Below, one piece after another: positions 1-6,673 of a DNA stretch of 10,452 bases. The translations under genes were made by a program, and so were the position numbers. Below the pieces are notes generated by a model, which was not told where the DNA came from, made no database searches, and saw only the letters and a program-made list of their open reading frames with translations. Within the stretch, counting starts at the first letter, position 1. Each line of letters opens with the position of its first letter. Location: NCBI GenBank assembly GCA_014378955.1, contig JACMMQ010000255.1, positions 1-10,452 of the forward strand. Reading direction: 5' to 3'. This DNA comes from Clostridia bacterium (lineage in GTDB: Bacteria; Bacillota; Clostridia; SK-Y3; JACMMQ01).

Positions 1-906
1 GTGAATGATAAAATTATCGTTGCGGTCAGTACATATTTATCGAAATATTACAGCAACGAAAGTTCAGTTCACAGCAGTAAGCTTTACCAATATTTGATGA
101 GAAGGTTTATTCGTTTTACTTATAACCATGCCGATTTGATTGTGACCATTTCTGAAATGTCTGCAAATGACTTGAACACAAATTTTGGCGTGGACAGGAA
201 AAAATTACGTGTTTCATACAATCCGTATGAGGTGGACAATATTAAAGCGGCCGCAAGCGAGCCATTAGGCGAATATGAAGCATTATTCTCGCAAAATGTC
301 ATAATCACGCTAGGGAGAATGTACTACGTGAAGGCGCACTGGCATCTCATACGAGCCTTTTCCAATGTGCACAAAAGAAATCCAAATGCAAGCTTAGCAA
401 TCCTTGGAAGTGGTGAGCTAGAACCGTATTTAAAGCAATTAACGCATGATTTAGGTTTGGAGCAGTGTGTGCATTTTATAGGTTTTCAGTCCAATCCGTT
501 TAAGTTTTTAAAGCATTCAAAGTGCTTAATTTTATCCTCACTCAATGAAGGATTTCCAAACGTAATCGCGGAGTCGATGGCATGTGGCACCCCAATCATT
601 TCCACAGACTGTCGTTCTGGACCACGAGAAATGTTAGCCCCAGACACAGATCCGAGGTTTGAAACCAAACAAATTGAAAAAGCAAAATATGGGATGCTCA
701 TCCCAGTGTGTGATGGCACGCAATATGATGAAACCACGCCACTTACAAAAGAAGAACTTCTAATGGCACACAGCATGTGTGAAATGCTTGACAATCATGA
801 ACTGCGTGCACAATATGCTACACGTGCGCAAGAACGCATTGCTGATTTTGATGTAGAAAAAATCATGGCATTATGGGAAGGCTATATCAAAAGCGTCTTA
901 AGTTAG
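1..906 (+). CDS. Glycosyltransferase family 4, 5'-truncated by the window edge
   Basis: GT-B fold retaining glycosyltransferase that would add one sugar from a nucleotide donor to a lipid-linked polysaccharide precursor on the cytoplasmic face of the membrane. Seen: the C-terminal Rossmann domain begins near residue 99 with a GRM..VK segment (105-111) where the family usually has GRL..QKG. It continues with LAILGSGEL (132-140) and the EGFPNVIAE donor-binding EX7E motif (E183 and E191), then SMACGTPII. Only about 98 residues precede this domain, where GT4 enzymes usually have about 170-190, so roughly 70-90 N-terminal residues are probably outside the window. The GTG at position 1 is more likely an internal valine codon than the true start. 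The donor and acceptor cannot be told from the sequence. It heads a chain of co-directional polysaccharide genes, and its stop lies one base before the next start codon. Confidence 0.88.
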   Translation: MNDKIIVAVSTYLSKYYSNESSVHSSKLYQYLMRRFIRFTYNHADLIVTISEMSANDLNTNFGVDRKKLRVSYNPYEVDNIKAAASEPLGEYEALFSQNVIITLGRMYYVKAHWHLIRAFSNVHKRNPNASLAILGSGELEPYLKQLTHDLGLEQCVHFIGFQSNPFKFLKHSKCLILSSLNEGFPNVIAESMACGTPIISTDCRSGPREMLAPDTDPRFETKQIEKAKYGMLIPVCDGTQYDETTPLTKEELLMAHSMCEMLDNHELRAQYATRAQERIADFDVEKIMALWEGYIKSVLS

Positions 907-907
907 T

Positions 908-1375
908 ATGATAATGAAATGGAGTTGTAAACTATTGAATGCACTAAGCTTTTATCGCATTGCCCGATGGTTACATCTCCATCACATACCCTTTTTGCCA
1001 AAATGCATACAAGCGCTCATTTTTTTAATATTCAATGCGTATGTGCCGTATACCGCCGACATTGGCAAGCACACAAGGCTTGGCTATGGTGGCATGGGCG
1101 TCGTTATTCATGCGCGGGCAAAGATTGGCACACATTGTCTTATATTACAACAGGTGACTATTGGCGGGCGATCGAAGCAGTACGAGGTGCCCTGCATCGG
1201 TAATTATGTTTATATAGGAACGGGTGCAAAGGTTTTGGGCAATGTGGAAATTGGCAACCATGTCGCAATCGGTGCGAATGCGGTCGTGCTAAAAAGCATC
1301 CCAGAACATTGTGCCGCAGCAGGCGTACCCGCGAAAATCATCAAGACAGGCGTAAGCATGAGCGATTATATATAG
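908..1375 (+). CDS. Left-handed beta-helix acetyltransferase (serine-acetyltransferase-like, probably polysaccharide O-acetylation)
   Basis: Hexapeptide-repeat acyltransferase of 155 residues, expected to work as a trimer with acetyl-CoA. Seen: a hydrophobic, helix-like N-terminus (about 9-50), then hexapeptide turns from about residue 50 to 145. Marks include GGMGVVIH (61-68), VTIGGR (83-88), IGTGAKV (103-109), IGANAVV (121-127) and the closing AGVPAKII (138-145). It is much shorter than CysE, and the DHG segment that carries the catalytic histidine in true serine acetyltransferases reads YGG (60-62). I therefore infer a sugar O-acetyltransferase of the kind found in exopolysaccharide clusters rather than a cysteine-biosynthesis enzyme, although homology searches will often name it serine acetyltransferase. 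The start is uncertain between the ATG at 908 and the ATG two codons later at 914. No good ribosome binding site precedes either, so translation may be coupled to the preceding gene, whose stop codon ends at 906. Confidence 0.85.
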   Translation: MIMKWSCKLLNALSFYRIARWLHLHHIPFLPKCIQALIFLIFNAYVPYTADIGKHTRLGYGGMGVVIHARAKIGTHCLILQQVTIGGRSKQYEVPCIGNYVYIGTGAKVLGNVEIGNHVAIGANAVVLKSIPEHCAAAGVPAKIIKTGVSMSDYI

Positions 1376-1381
1376 AAATTT

Positions 1382-1387
1382 GGTGAG
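1382..1387 (+). promoter_or_regulatory. Ribosome binding site deciding a GTG start
   Basis: GGTGAG lies five bases before the GTG at 1393. The same reading frame has a TGA at 1384-1386, so no start upstream is possible. The protein that begins here (MRVLIVGPSTY) matches the expected first beta strand of a GT4 N-terminal domain, so the GTG is very probably the real start. Confidence 0.6.
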
Positions 1388-1392
1388 CAACA

Positions 1393-2439
1393 GTGCGTGT
1401 TTTAATCGTCGGGCCGAGCACTTATAAAAAAATCGTCGGGGGCGTGGCAACACACGTCAGCCTCGTGAAGCAAATGCTTGAAAGCATCAAATCGGTACAA
1501 GCAGTTGAAACCTTTGACACCACATACAATGAGCATTCGCAAAAAATATCGGTGCTACAAAGCGTCATAAGAATAGTTAAAACGCGCTTTACCCCTTATC
1601 CCTTTATTTATATCAATGCATCCATCTATTTTGGTTCGCTTTGCAAGCTTGCACTGCTATTATTTAAAAAGACTGCCTTGAATTGTAAAATAGTCATCCA
1701 AATGCATGGCGGAAACCTTGAAAGCTTATCTGTTTGTCAAAAGTGGATGATCAAAATGCTTTTAATACCACTTTTTAATAAGGTGAATGCCATCCATTTT
1801 TTAACCGAAAAGCAGCAGGTTGAATTCACAGCACTTTTCCCCATGCATAAAGAGAAAACACGCTTGACCAATAATTATGTCGCCCTATCCGAACAAGCAC
1901 CGCAAAAACAGTTTGAACATTTGCATGTGCTGTTTTTTTCGAGGCTTGAAAAGGACAAGGGCATTTTAGAGTTTTTAGCGTGTGCGAATCGGCTTAAAGA
2001 CCATCCCGAAATATCCTTTCTCGTGGCAGGGGAGGGAAGCGAACAGCAAACGGTGGAAGATTTTGCAAGCGAGTCAAGCAACCTACAATTTTTTGGAAAG
2101 GTGTTTTTACACCAAAAGAGCGCGCTGTTGCAAAAAGCCAACGTATTTTGTTTGCCATCCATCCACCCAGAGGGCGTACCGTATGCACTGCTTGAAGCAA
2201 TGGCACACGGTCAAATACCAGTGGTTACCAAAGCTGGCAGAATGGGCGAGATTATTTCAAAAAATCAGTGTGGCTATCTCATCGAGCAGGACAGCGAAAT
2301 GCTCTGTCAAACGCTTTTGAAAATGCTTCAAAATAAAAGTGCTTTAACGCAAATGTCACGCCTTGCCTATGAGACAGTCAAACAACAATTTTCACTACAA
2401 ACAATGGCGGATGCATACGAGGCATTATTAAAACAATAG
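1393..2439 (+). CDS. Glycosyltransferase family 4
   Basis: Complete GT-B glycosyltransferase of 348 residues, close to the usual family length. Seen: N-terminal strand RVLIVGPS, then a glycine-rich GGVATH segment (16-21) of the kind that contacts the substrate in GT4 enzymes. The acceptor domain contains IQMHGG (102-107), and the donor domain starts near residue 178 with FFSRLEKDKG (181-190). LVAGEGSE (210-217) and the EX7E motif with E260 and E268, followed by AMAHGQIPVV, complete the nucleotide-sugar site. No signal peptide or membrane segment is evident, so it should act at the inner face of the membrane. It starts with GTG 17 bases after the acetyltransferase gene, and its TAG stop runs into the ribosome binding site of the lyase gene. 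This suggests one transcript. The sugar transferred cannot be assigned. Confidence 0.92.
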   Translation: MRVLIVGPSTYKKIVGGVATHVSLVKQMLESIKSVQAVETFDTTYNEHSQKISVLQSVIRIVKTRFTPYPFIYINASIYFGSLCKLALLLFKKTALNCKIVIQMHGGNLESLSVCQKWMIKMLLIPLFNKVNAIHFLTEKQQVEFTALFPMHKEKTRLTNNYVALSEQAPQKQFEHLHVLFFSRLEKDKGILEFLACANRLKDHPEISFLVAGEGSEQQTVEDFASESSNLQFFGKVFLHQKSALLQKANVFCLPSIHPEGVPYALLEAMAHGQIPVVTKAGRMGEIISKNQCGYLIEQDSEMLCQTLLKMLQNKSALTQMSRLAYETVKQQFSLQTMADAYEALLKQ

Positions 2440-2448
2440 AGGTGTGTC

Positions 2449-4122
2449 ATGCAGTTTAGGAAATATTTTGAAACGATAAGACACATGCGTATGCATCAAA
2501 TCATTAGCCGTGTCCGCATGCGCTTAATAACAAAAAAAATCCCTTATTCGCACGCAATAGTGGCACCGCTCAACCCCAAACATATACATTTTGTTGTGCC
2601 AAAATTGGATTTTTCGAAGGCATTTCTTTCACGGTATCATGTTGAGGCAATCATGCAAAACAAGCTCACCTTTTTGAATGAAACCCACACCATTAACCCA
2701 TTAGAAAATTGGTGTGCACTTAAAAGCACGCGCCTTTGGCAGTTTAATTTGCATTATTTTGAATATTTATACGCTTTAGGGCATGCCTACCATACAAGCA
2801 AGGACGAACGCTATTACCAAAAAGCAAAACAGCTCATCACAGCGTGGATTGCAGTCAACCGTGATGCGAAAAGTGACGCTTGGCATCCGTACACGATATC
2901 GTTGCGATTGCCTTGCTGGATGGCTTGCTTTGAAATGTTTGAACCGTGCATGCGTGCGGACAAGGCATTTCAAAATACGCTAGCAAATGCCATTGTGACA
3001 CAGTATGACTACCTGAAAAAGCATTTGGAAAAAAGTCTTTTGGGCAACCACTACCTTGAAAACCTCAAGGCGTTAACCATAACCGCTATTTTTTTAGGCA
3101 GCCGCCAAGATTTTACAAAATACCTTCACACATATGTTGTAGCATTAGACAAGCAGTTATTTGCGGATGGCATGCATGAGGAATTGAGTCCGATGTACCA
3201 TAAAATCATGCTAGAGGGTGCAATCAAGGTCGCTTATGGTGCAACGCAATTCGAACGCAAAAGCCATTATGCGTTAAATCGCCTTATAGAAAAGATGCTT
3301 TGTGCCATGGTGACATTAGAAGACGGCCTGCTGAGAGCACCTTTTTTCAATGATTGTGCACAAGCTATCGCAAAGCCTATGCAAGCACTTTTAGTTACAG
3401 CGAAAGAGTTGCTCTTACTTGAAGGACAAGCCAAGGCATCCTTACCTGCAGCGGGGTATTATATTTTTAAATTACCTAGGACAAGGGCTACAATGGTCAT
3501 AGACTGTGGCAAAATAGGGGTAGCACACAACCCAGGGCATGGACATTGTGACGCACTGAGCTTTGAGCTTTTTATAGATGGAAAGCCAGTTTTGGTAAAC
3601 AGTGGCACCCTTACCTATGCAACAGGACAAAAACGAGTGCACTATAGAAGCACCAGCGCACACAACACCGTCATGGTGGGGGGCACAGAGCAGTCAGAAT
3701 GCTGGGGTGCATTTCGTGTCGCACGCAGGGTGAAAATAGGGGCTGTGCAATTTTATAATACAGCCAATAAGCGATTTTTTAATGGGTGCATTACCACCTA
3801 TCTCAATAAGAAACATACACGCACAATCACATGGCAGGGGGAAAAGGCTTGTACGGTCACGGATAATGTGGACGATGCTGTGCCAAGCTTGAGTTATCTA
3901 CATGTGCATCCAAGCTATACGGTGAAGCAACAGGGTGATTACTTCGTGGTTAGCAATCAAACACAGCGAATTTTAAAAATAAAACCGTACAATGTTGCAG
4001 AAATGTTTGTAGAGGAACGTTATTATTCAGAAGTGTTTAACATAGAACAGCAAAATAAATGCATCGTTTGCAAAAGCAATTGTGGCAAGGTTAGCTTTGG
4101 GTATTCCATTGAAATTGTTTAG
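2449..4122 (+). CDS. Heparinase II/III-family polysaccharide lyase
   Basis: A 557-residue protein with the layout of heparinase II/III and alginate lyases, which cut uronic-acid polymers by beta-elimination. Seen: an N-terminal all-alpha (alpha/alpha toroid) part carrying WQFNLHYFEYL (97-107), LGNHYLENLKAL (198-209) and DGMHEELSPMYH (240-251). A beta-sandwich part follows with GHGHCDALSFEL (363-374), VNSGT (383-387), RSTSAHNTV (400-408) and ECWGAFRVARR (417-427). By analogy with Pedobacter heparinase II (catalytic His202, Tyr257, His406; zinc near the second histidine of the HxH pair), likely counterparts are H201, Y250, H364 and H366; these are inferred matches. No clear signal peptide is visible, although the basic start resembles other members found in polysaccharide clusters. 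It lies between two glycosyltransferase genes and upstream of an acidic-sugar dehydrogenase, so the operon's own uronate-containing polymer is the obvious substrate. Ribosome binding site AGAGGTG lies just upstream. Confidence 0.9.
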   Translation: MQFRKYFETIRHMRMHQIISRVRMRLITKKIPYSHAIVAPLNPKHIHFVVPKLDFSKAFLSRYHVEAIMQNKLTFLNETHTINPLENWCALKSTRLWQFNLHYFEYLYALGHAYHTSKDERYYQKAKQLITAWIAVNRDAKSDAWHPYTISLRLPCWMACFEMFEPCMRADKAFQNTLANAIVTQYDYLKKHLEKSLLGNHYLENLKALTITAIFLGSRQDFTKYLHTYVVALDKQLFADGMHEELSPMYHKIMLEGAIKVAYGATQFERKSHYALNRLIEKMLCAMVTLEDGLLRAPFFNDCAQAIAKPMQALLVTAKELLLLEGQAKASLPAAGYYIFKLPRTRATMVIDCGKIGVAHNPGHGHCDALSFELFIDGKPVLVNSGTLTYATGQKRVHYRSTSAHNTVMVGGTEQSECWGAFRVARRVKIGAVQFYNTANKRFFNGCITTYLNKKHTRTITWQGEKACTVTDNVDDAVPSLSYLHVHPSYTVKQQGDYFVVSNQTQRILKIKPYNVAEMFVEERYYSEVFNIEQQNKCIVCKSNCGKVSFGYSIEIV

Positions 4123-4136
4123 GGGGCAAGGTAGCG

Positions 4137-5360
4137 ATGAACATCACAGCAATCACACATAACTTTCCACCTGAAACCGGCGCACCTGCCGCCCGTATGT
4201 ATGAAATGTCAAAGGAATGGGTCGCATTAGGACACCATGTCGATCTCATCACAGCCTTCCCAAATCACCCAAACGGCATTATACCGAAGGACTATCAAGG
4301 GTATCGCTATATGCTTGAAGAAATGGACGGTATAAAGGTGCATCGCAATTTTATCTATGCAACCGCAAATAAGGATGTTTTTAAGAGAATTATTGGATTT
4401 TTGTCCTTTATGATCTCTTCCGCCTTGTTATCCTTTCATAAAATAAAAAAACCAGATGTGGTCATAGCAACATCGCCACAATTTTTTACATTGTTTACAG
4501 GCTTTTTTTACAGTCGTATGAAAAAAGCGCCGTTTATTTTAGACATCCGTGATTTGTGGCCTGAGGCAATTGTGGAATTGGGCGTTATTCAAAATAAATG
4601 GATTATTCGTATTTTAGAAAAAATAGAGCTGTTTTTTTATCGCCATAGCACCCATATAGTCGTGGTGACGGAGGCATATAAAAAAAATATGATTGCACGT
4701 GGGATTGATGGCAATAAAATTGATATCGTAACAAATGGGTGTAATTTATCGCTTTTTTATCGAGCGCCTAAAAATCAGCAACTATTAGAAATGTACAATT
4801 TAAGCAATAAATTCGTCGTACAATATATGGGCACATTGGGTTTAGCACATGGCTTGGAAATCATTTTAAATGTGGCAGAAAGCCTGGCTACTCACCCTGA
4901 TATTCATTTTATCATCATTGGTGAAGGGGCAAGGAAAGAGCAACTTATGCAGCTCGCTTCAGAGAAAAAACTGCAAAATGTGACGTTCATACCCAGTCAG
5001 ACCAAACAGCAGGTGCCGGATTATTATAGACTCGCCGATGTAGCGTTGGTAACGCTTAAGAAAATTCCACTTTTTCAAACGGTCATTCCATCCAAGATTT
5101 TTGAAATATTAGGCTGTGGCATTCCCATCATTGGTGCGGTTGAAGGAGAAGCTGCAGCATTGCTTGAGCGTTCTCAAGCAGCGGTGGTTGTCCCCCCAGA
5201 GGACGAGGCAGCATTGGCAAAAGCCATCCTGCAGCTTAAGGATAATCAAGCTTTACGCACGGAAATGGGCATATTAGGCGAAAAGTTCATAAAAGATAAT
5301 TATTCCAGAACATTTTTATCGCAAAAATATATACAAATCATTAAAAAAGTAGTAAAATAG
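4137..5360 (+). CDS. Glycosyltransferase family 4, WcaI/WbuB-like
   Basis: A 407-residue GT-B enzyme of the subgroup that includes WbuB (an L-fucosamine transferase) and WcaI. Seen: the subgroup opening HNFPPETGAPAAR (8-20) and the segment DIRDLWPEAIVELGV (136-150). It also has VTNGCNLSLF (198-207), which starts the inter-domain region, YMGTLGLAHGLE (230-241), IIGEG (260-264) and IPSKIFEILGCGIP (317-330) in the donor site. A hydrophobic stretch around 86-125 may lie against the membrane, as in relatives. Family resemblance hints at an amino-sugar donor such as UDP-FucNAc or a related HexNAc, but this is not proven. A purine-rich AGGGGGCAAGG lies immediately before the ATG, overlapping the stop region of the lyase gene. 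This tight spacing fits a shared operon. Confidence 0.92.
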   Translation: MNITAITHNFPPETGAPAARMYEMSKEWVALGHHVDLITAFPNHPNGIIPKDYQGYRYMLEEMDGIKVHRNFIYATANKDVFKRIIGFLSFMISSALLSFHKIKKPDVVIATSPQFFTLFTGFFYSRMKKAPFILDIRDLWPEAIVELGVIQNKWIIRILEKIELFFYRHSTHIVVVTEAYKKNMIARGIDGNKIDIVTNGCNLSLFYRAPKNQQLLEMYNLSNKFVVQYMGTLGLAHGLEIILNVAESLATHPDIHFIIIGEGARKEQLMQLASEKKLQNVTFIPSQTKQQVPDYYRLADVALVTLKKIPLFQTVIPSKIFEILGCGIPIIGAVEGEAAALLERSQAAVVVPPEDEAALAKAILQLKDNQALRTEMGILGEKFIKDNYSRTFLSQKYIQIIKKVVK

Positions 5361-5408
5361 AATGCGGTACAACCTTGTCACAAGAATAAACATATGTGAG
5401 GCTACAAC

Positions 5409-6641
5409 ATGATTGTAAGTGTTTTGGGTTTGGGGTATATTGGGCTACCGACTGCTGTAATGTTTGCGAGTCATGGCATCCAAGTATATGGCATGGAGCC
5501 GAAAGAAGAGATATGCAATAAACTCAACTTGGGGGAAGCAACCTTTGAAGAGGGTGCGCTCGCAGGACTGCTTAAACAAGCGGTGAACAAGGGCATGCTT
5601 CGGTGTGATACGGTTTTAAAACCAGCGGATGTTTATATCATTGCAGTGCCTACGCCGATCTACGAAAATAAACGAGCTGATGTGTCCTATGTTGAACAGG
5701 CAACGAAAAATGTGGCATCCCTCTTGAAAAAAGGGCACTTGGTCATTATAGAATCTACGATATCACCTCGGTTAACAGAAACAATGGTAAAACCATTGCT
5801 GGAAATGTCAGGACTAAAGGCAGGGGAGGATTTCTTTCTAGCCTATTGCCCTGAAAGAGTGATGATGGGCAGCATCATCTATGAATTGGAGAACAACGCC
5901 CGCATTATTGGTGGATATAATGAAGCTTCTGCTCAAAAAGCACAGGCACTGTATAAAATATTCGTCAAGGGAGAAATTTACTTAACCGACTTATTAACCG
6001 CTGAAATTTGCAAGCTAACGGAAAATATATACCGTGATGTGAACATAGCACTTGCAAATGATTTAGCGATGATTTGCGAAGAATTAGGATGCAATGTTTG
6101 GAAAGTGGTTGAATTTGCCAATAAGCATCCCCGTGTGCATATGCATCTTCCAGGACCAGGCGTGGGAGGGCATTGTTTAGCGGTAGATCCTTGGTATTTG
6201 ATTGAGCACGTGGATGGCAATGCAAAGCTCATTCGCAATGCACGAGAAATCAACGATCAAATGCCACAGTTTGTTGCGGACAAGGTCAGAAAAATATTGC
6301 CAGAGGGTGGCAAGGTCGTCATTCTAGGGGTTGCATTTAAAGCGGATGTTGACGATTTGCGAGAAAGTCCTATTTTGCATTTGATTGAAAACCTCAAGCA
6401 GGATTTTGAGGTGCGTGTAGTGGATCCACATATTGAAGCGTATAATTTGGATATATACGATACGGTTAAAGATACGAACTTACTACTTTTAGGGGTAAAC
6501 CATAGTATTTTCAACACATATGATATGGAAAACATATGCGCGCGCATGAAACAAAAAAACATATTGGACACACGCAATTTTTACGATTCAAAAAAGCTTG
6601 AAGCACTTGGATTTAAGGTATGCAAGCTCGGCGTAAAATAA
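5409..6641 (+). CDS. wecC: Nucleotide-sugar 6-dehydrogenase, UDP-N-acetyl-D-mannosamine dehydrogenase type
   Basis: NAD-dependent two-step oxidation of a UDP-sugar C6 hydroxyl to a carboxylate, most likely UDP-ManNAc to UDP-ManNAcA in the cytoplasm. Seen: NAD-binding GLGYIGLP (6-13) with an acidic residue after the second strand (E30), PTPIYE (81-86), ESTISP (115-120), AYCPERVMMG (145-154) and the central EICKLTENIYRDVNIALAND (199-218). The active-site GVGGHCLAVDPW (251-262) carries the catalytic C256. The C-terminal domain opens with VVILGVAFKADVDDLRESP. The length of 410 residues fits WecC. The HCLAVDPW form is typical of the WecC branch, whereas UDP-glucose dehydrogenases usually differ here, but related branches such as UDP-GlcNAc dehydrogenase (WbpA type) cannot be fully excluded. 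TGAGG sits seven bases before the ATG. No WecB 2-epimerase is in the window. Confidence 0.9.
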   Translation: MIVSVLGLGYIGLPTAVMFASHGIQVYGMEPKEEICNKLNLGEATFEEGALAGLLKQAVNKGMLRCDTVLKPADVYIIAVPTPIYENKRADVSYVEQATKNVASLLKKGHLVIIESTISPRLTETMVKPLLEMSGLKAGEDFFLAYCPERVMMGSIIYELENNARIIGGYNEASAQKAQALYKIFVKGEIYLTDLLTAEICKLTENIYRDVNIALANDLAMICEELGCNVWKVVEFANKHPRVHMHLPGPGVGGHCLAVDPWYLIEHVDGNAKLIRNAREINDQMPQFVADKVRKILPEGGKVVILGVAFKADVDDLRESPILHLIENLKQDFEVRVVDPHIEAYNLDIYDTVKDTNLLLLGVNHSIFNTYDMENICARMKQKNILDTRNFYDSKKLEALGFKVCKLGVK

Positions 6642-6658
6642 ATAAATAAAATATTTTT

Positions 6659-6665
6659 GGAGGGG
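6659..6665 (+). promoter_or_regulatory. Strong ribosome binding site of the SLH protein gene
   Basis: GGAGGGG lies eight bases before the ATG at 6674, inside a very A/T-rich 32-base gap after the dehydrogenase. It is the best Shine-Dalgarno match in the window, which fits a surface protein needed in quantity. I see no convincing promoter in this short gap, so the gene is probably read from the polysaccharide transcript or from a promoter inside the preceding gene. Confidence 0.6.
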
Positions 6666-6673
6666 TCATCCAC

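Noticed and set aside
1..3. GTG at position 1 as the true start of the first gene
   Set aside because: The protein would lack most of the first GT-B domain, and no upstream sequence is available to show a ribosome binding site; an internal valine codon is more likely.
5374..5397. Small palindromes CTTGT-C-ACAAG and ACATATGT between the third glycosyltransferase gene and the dehydrogenase gene
   Set aside because: Both are short, AT-rich and without an adjacent T-run or promoter pair; symmetry of this size is common by chance.
5965..6577. Three - strand open frames of about 86-106 codons inside the dehydrogenase gene
   Set aside because: The + strand here encodes the conserved catalytic core of the dehydrogenase; the antisense frames have no family features.
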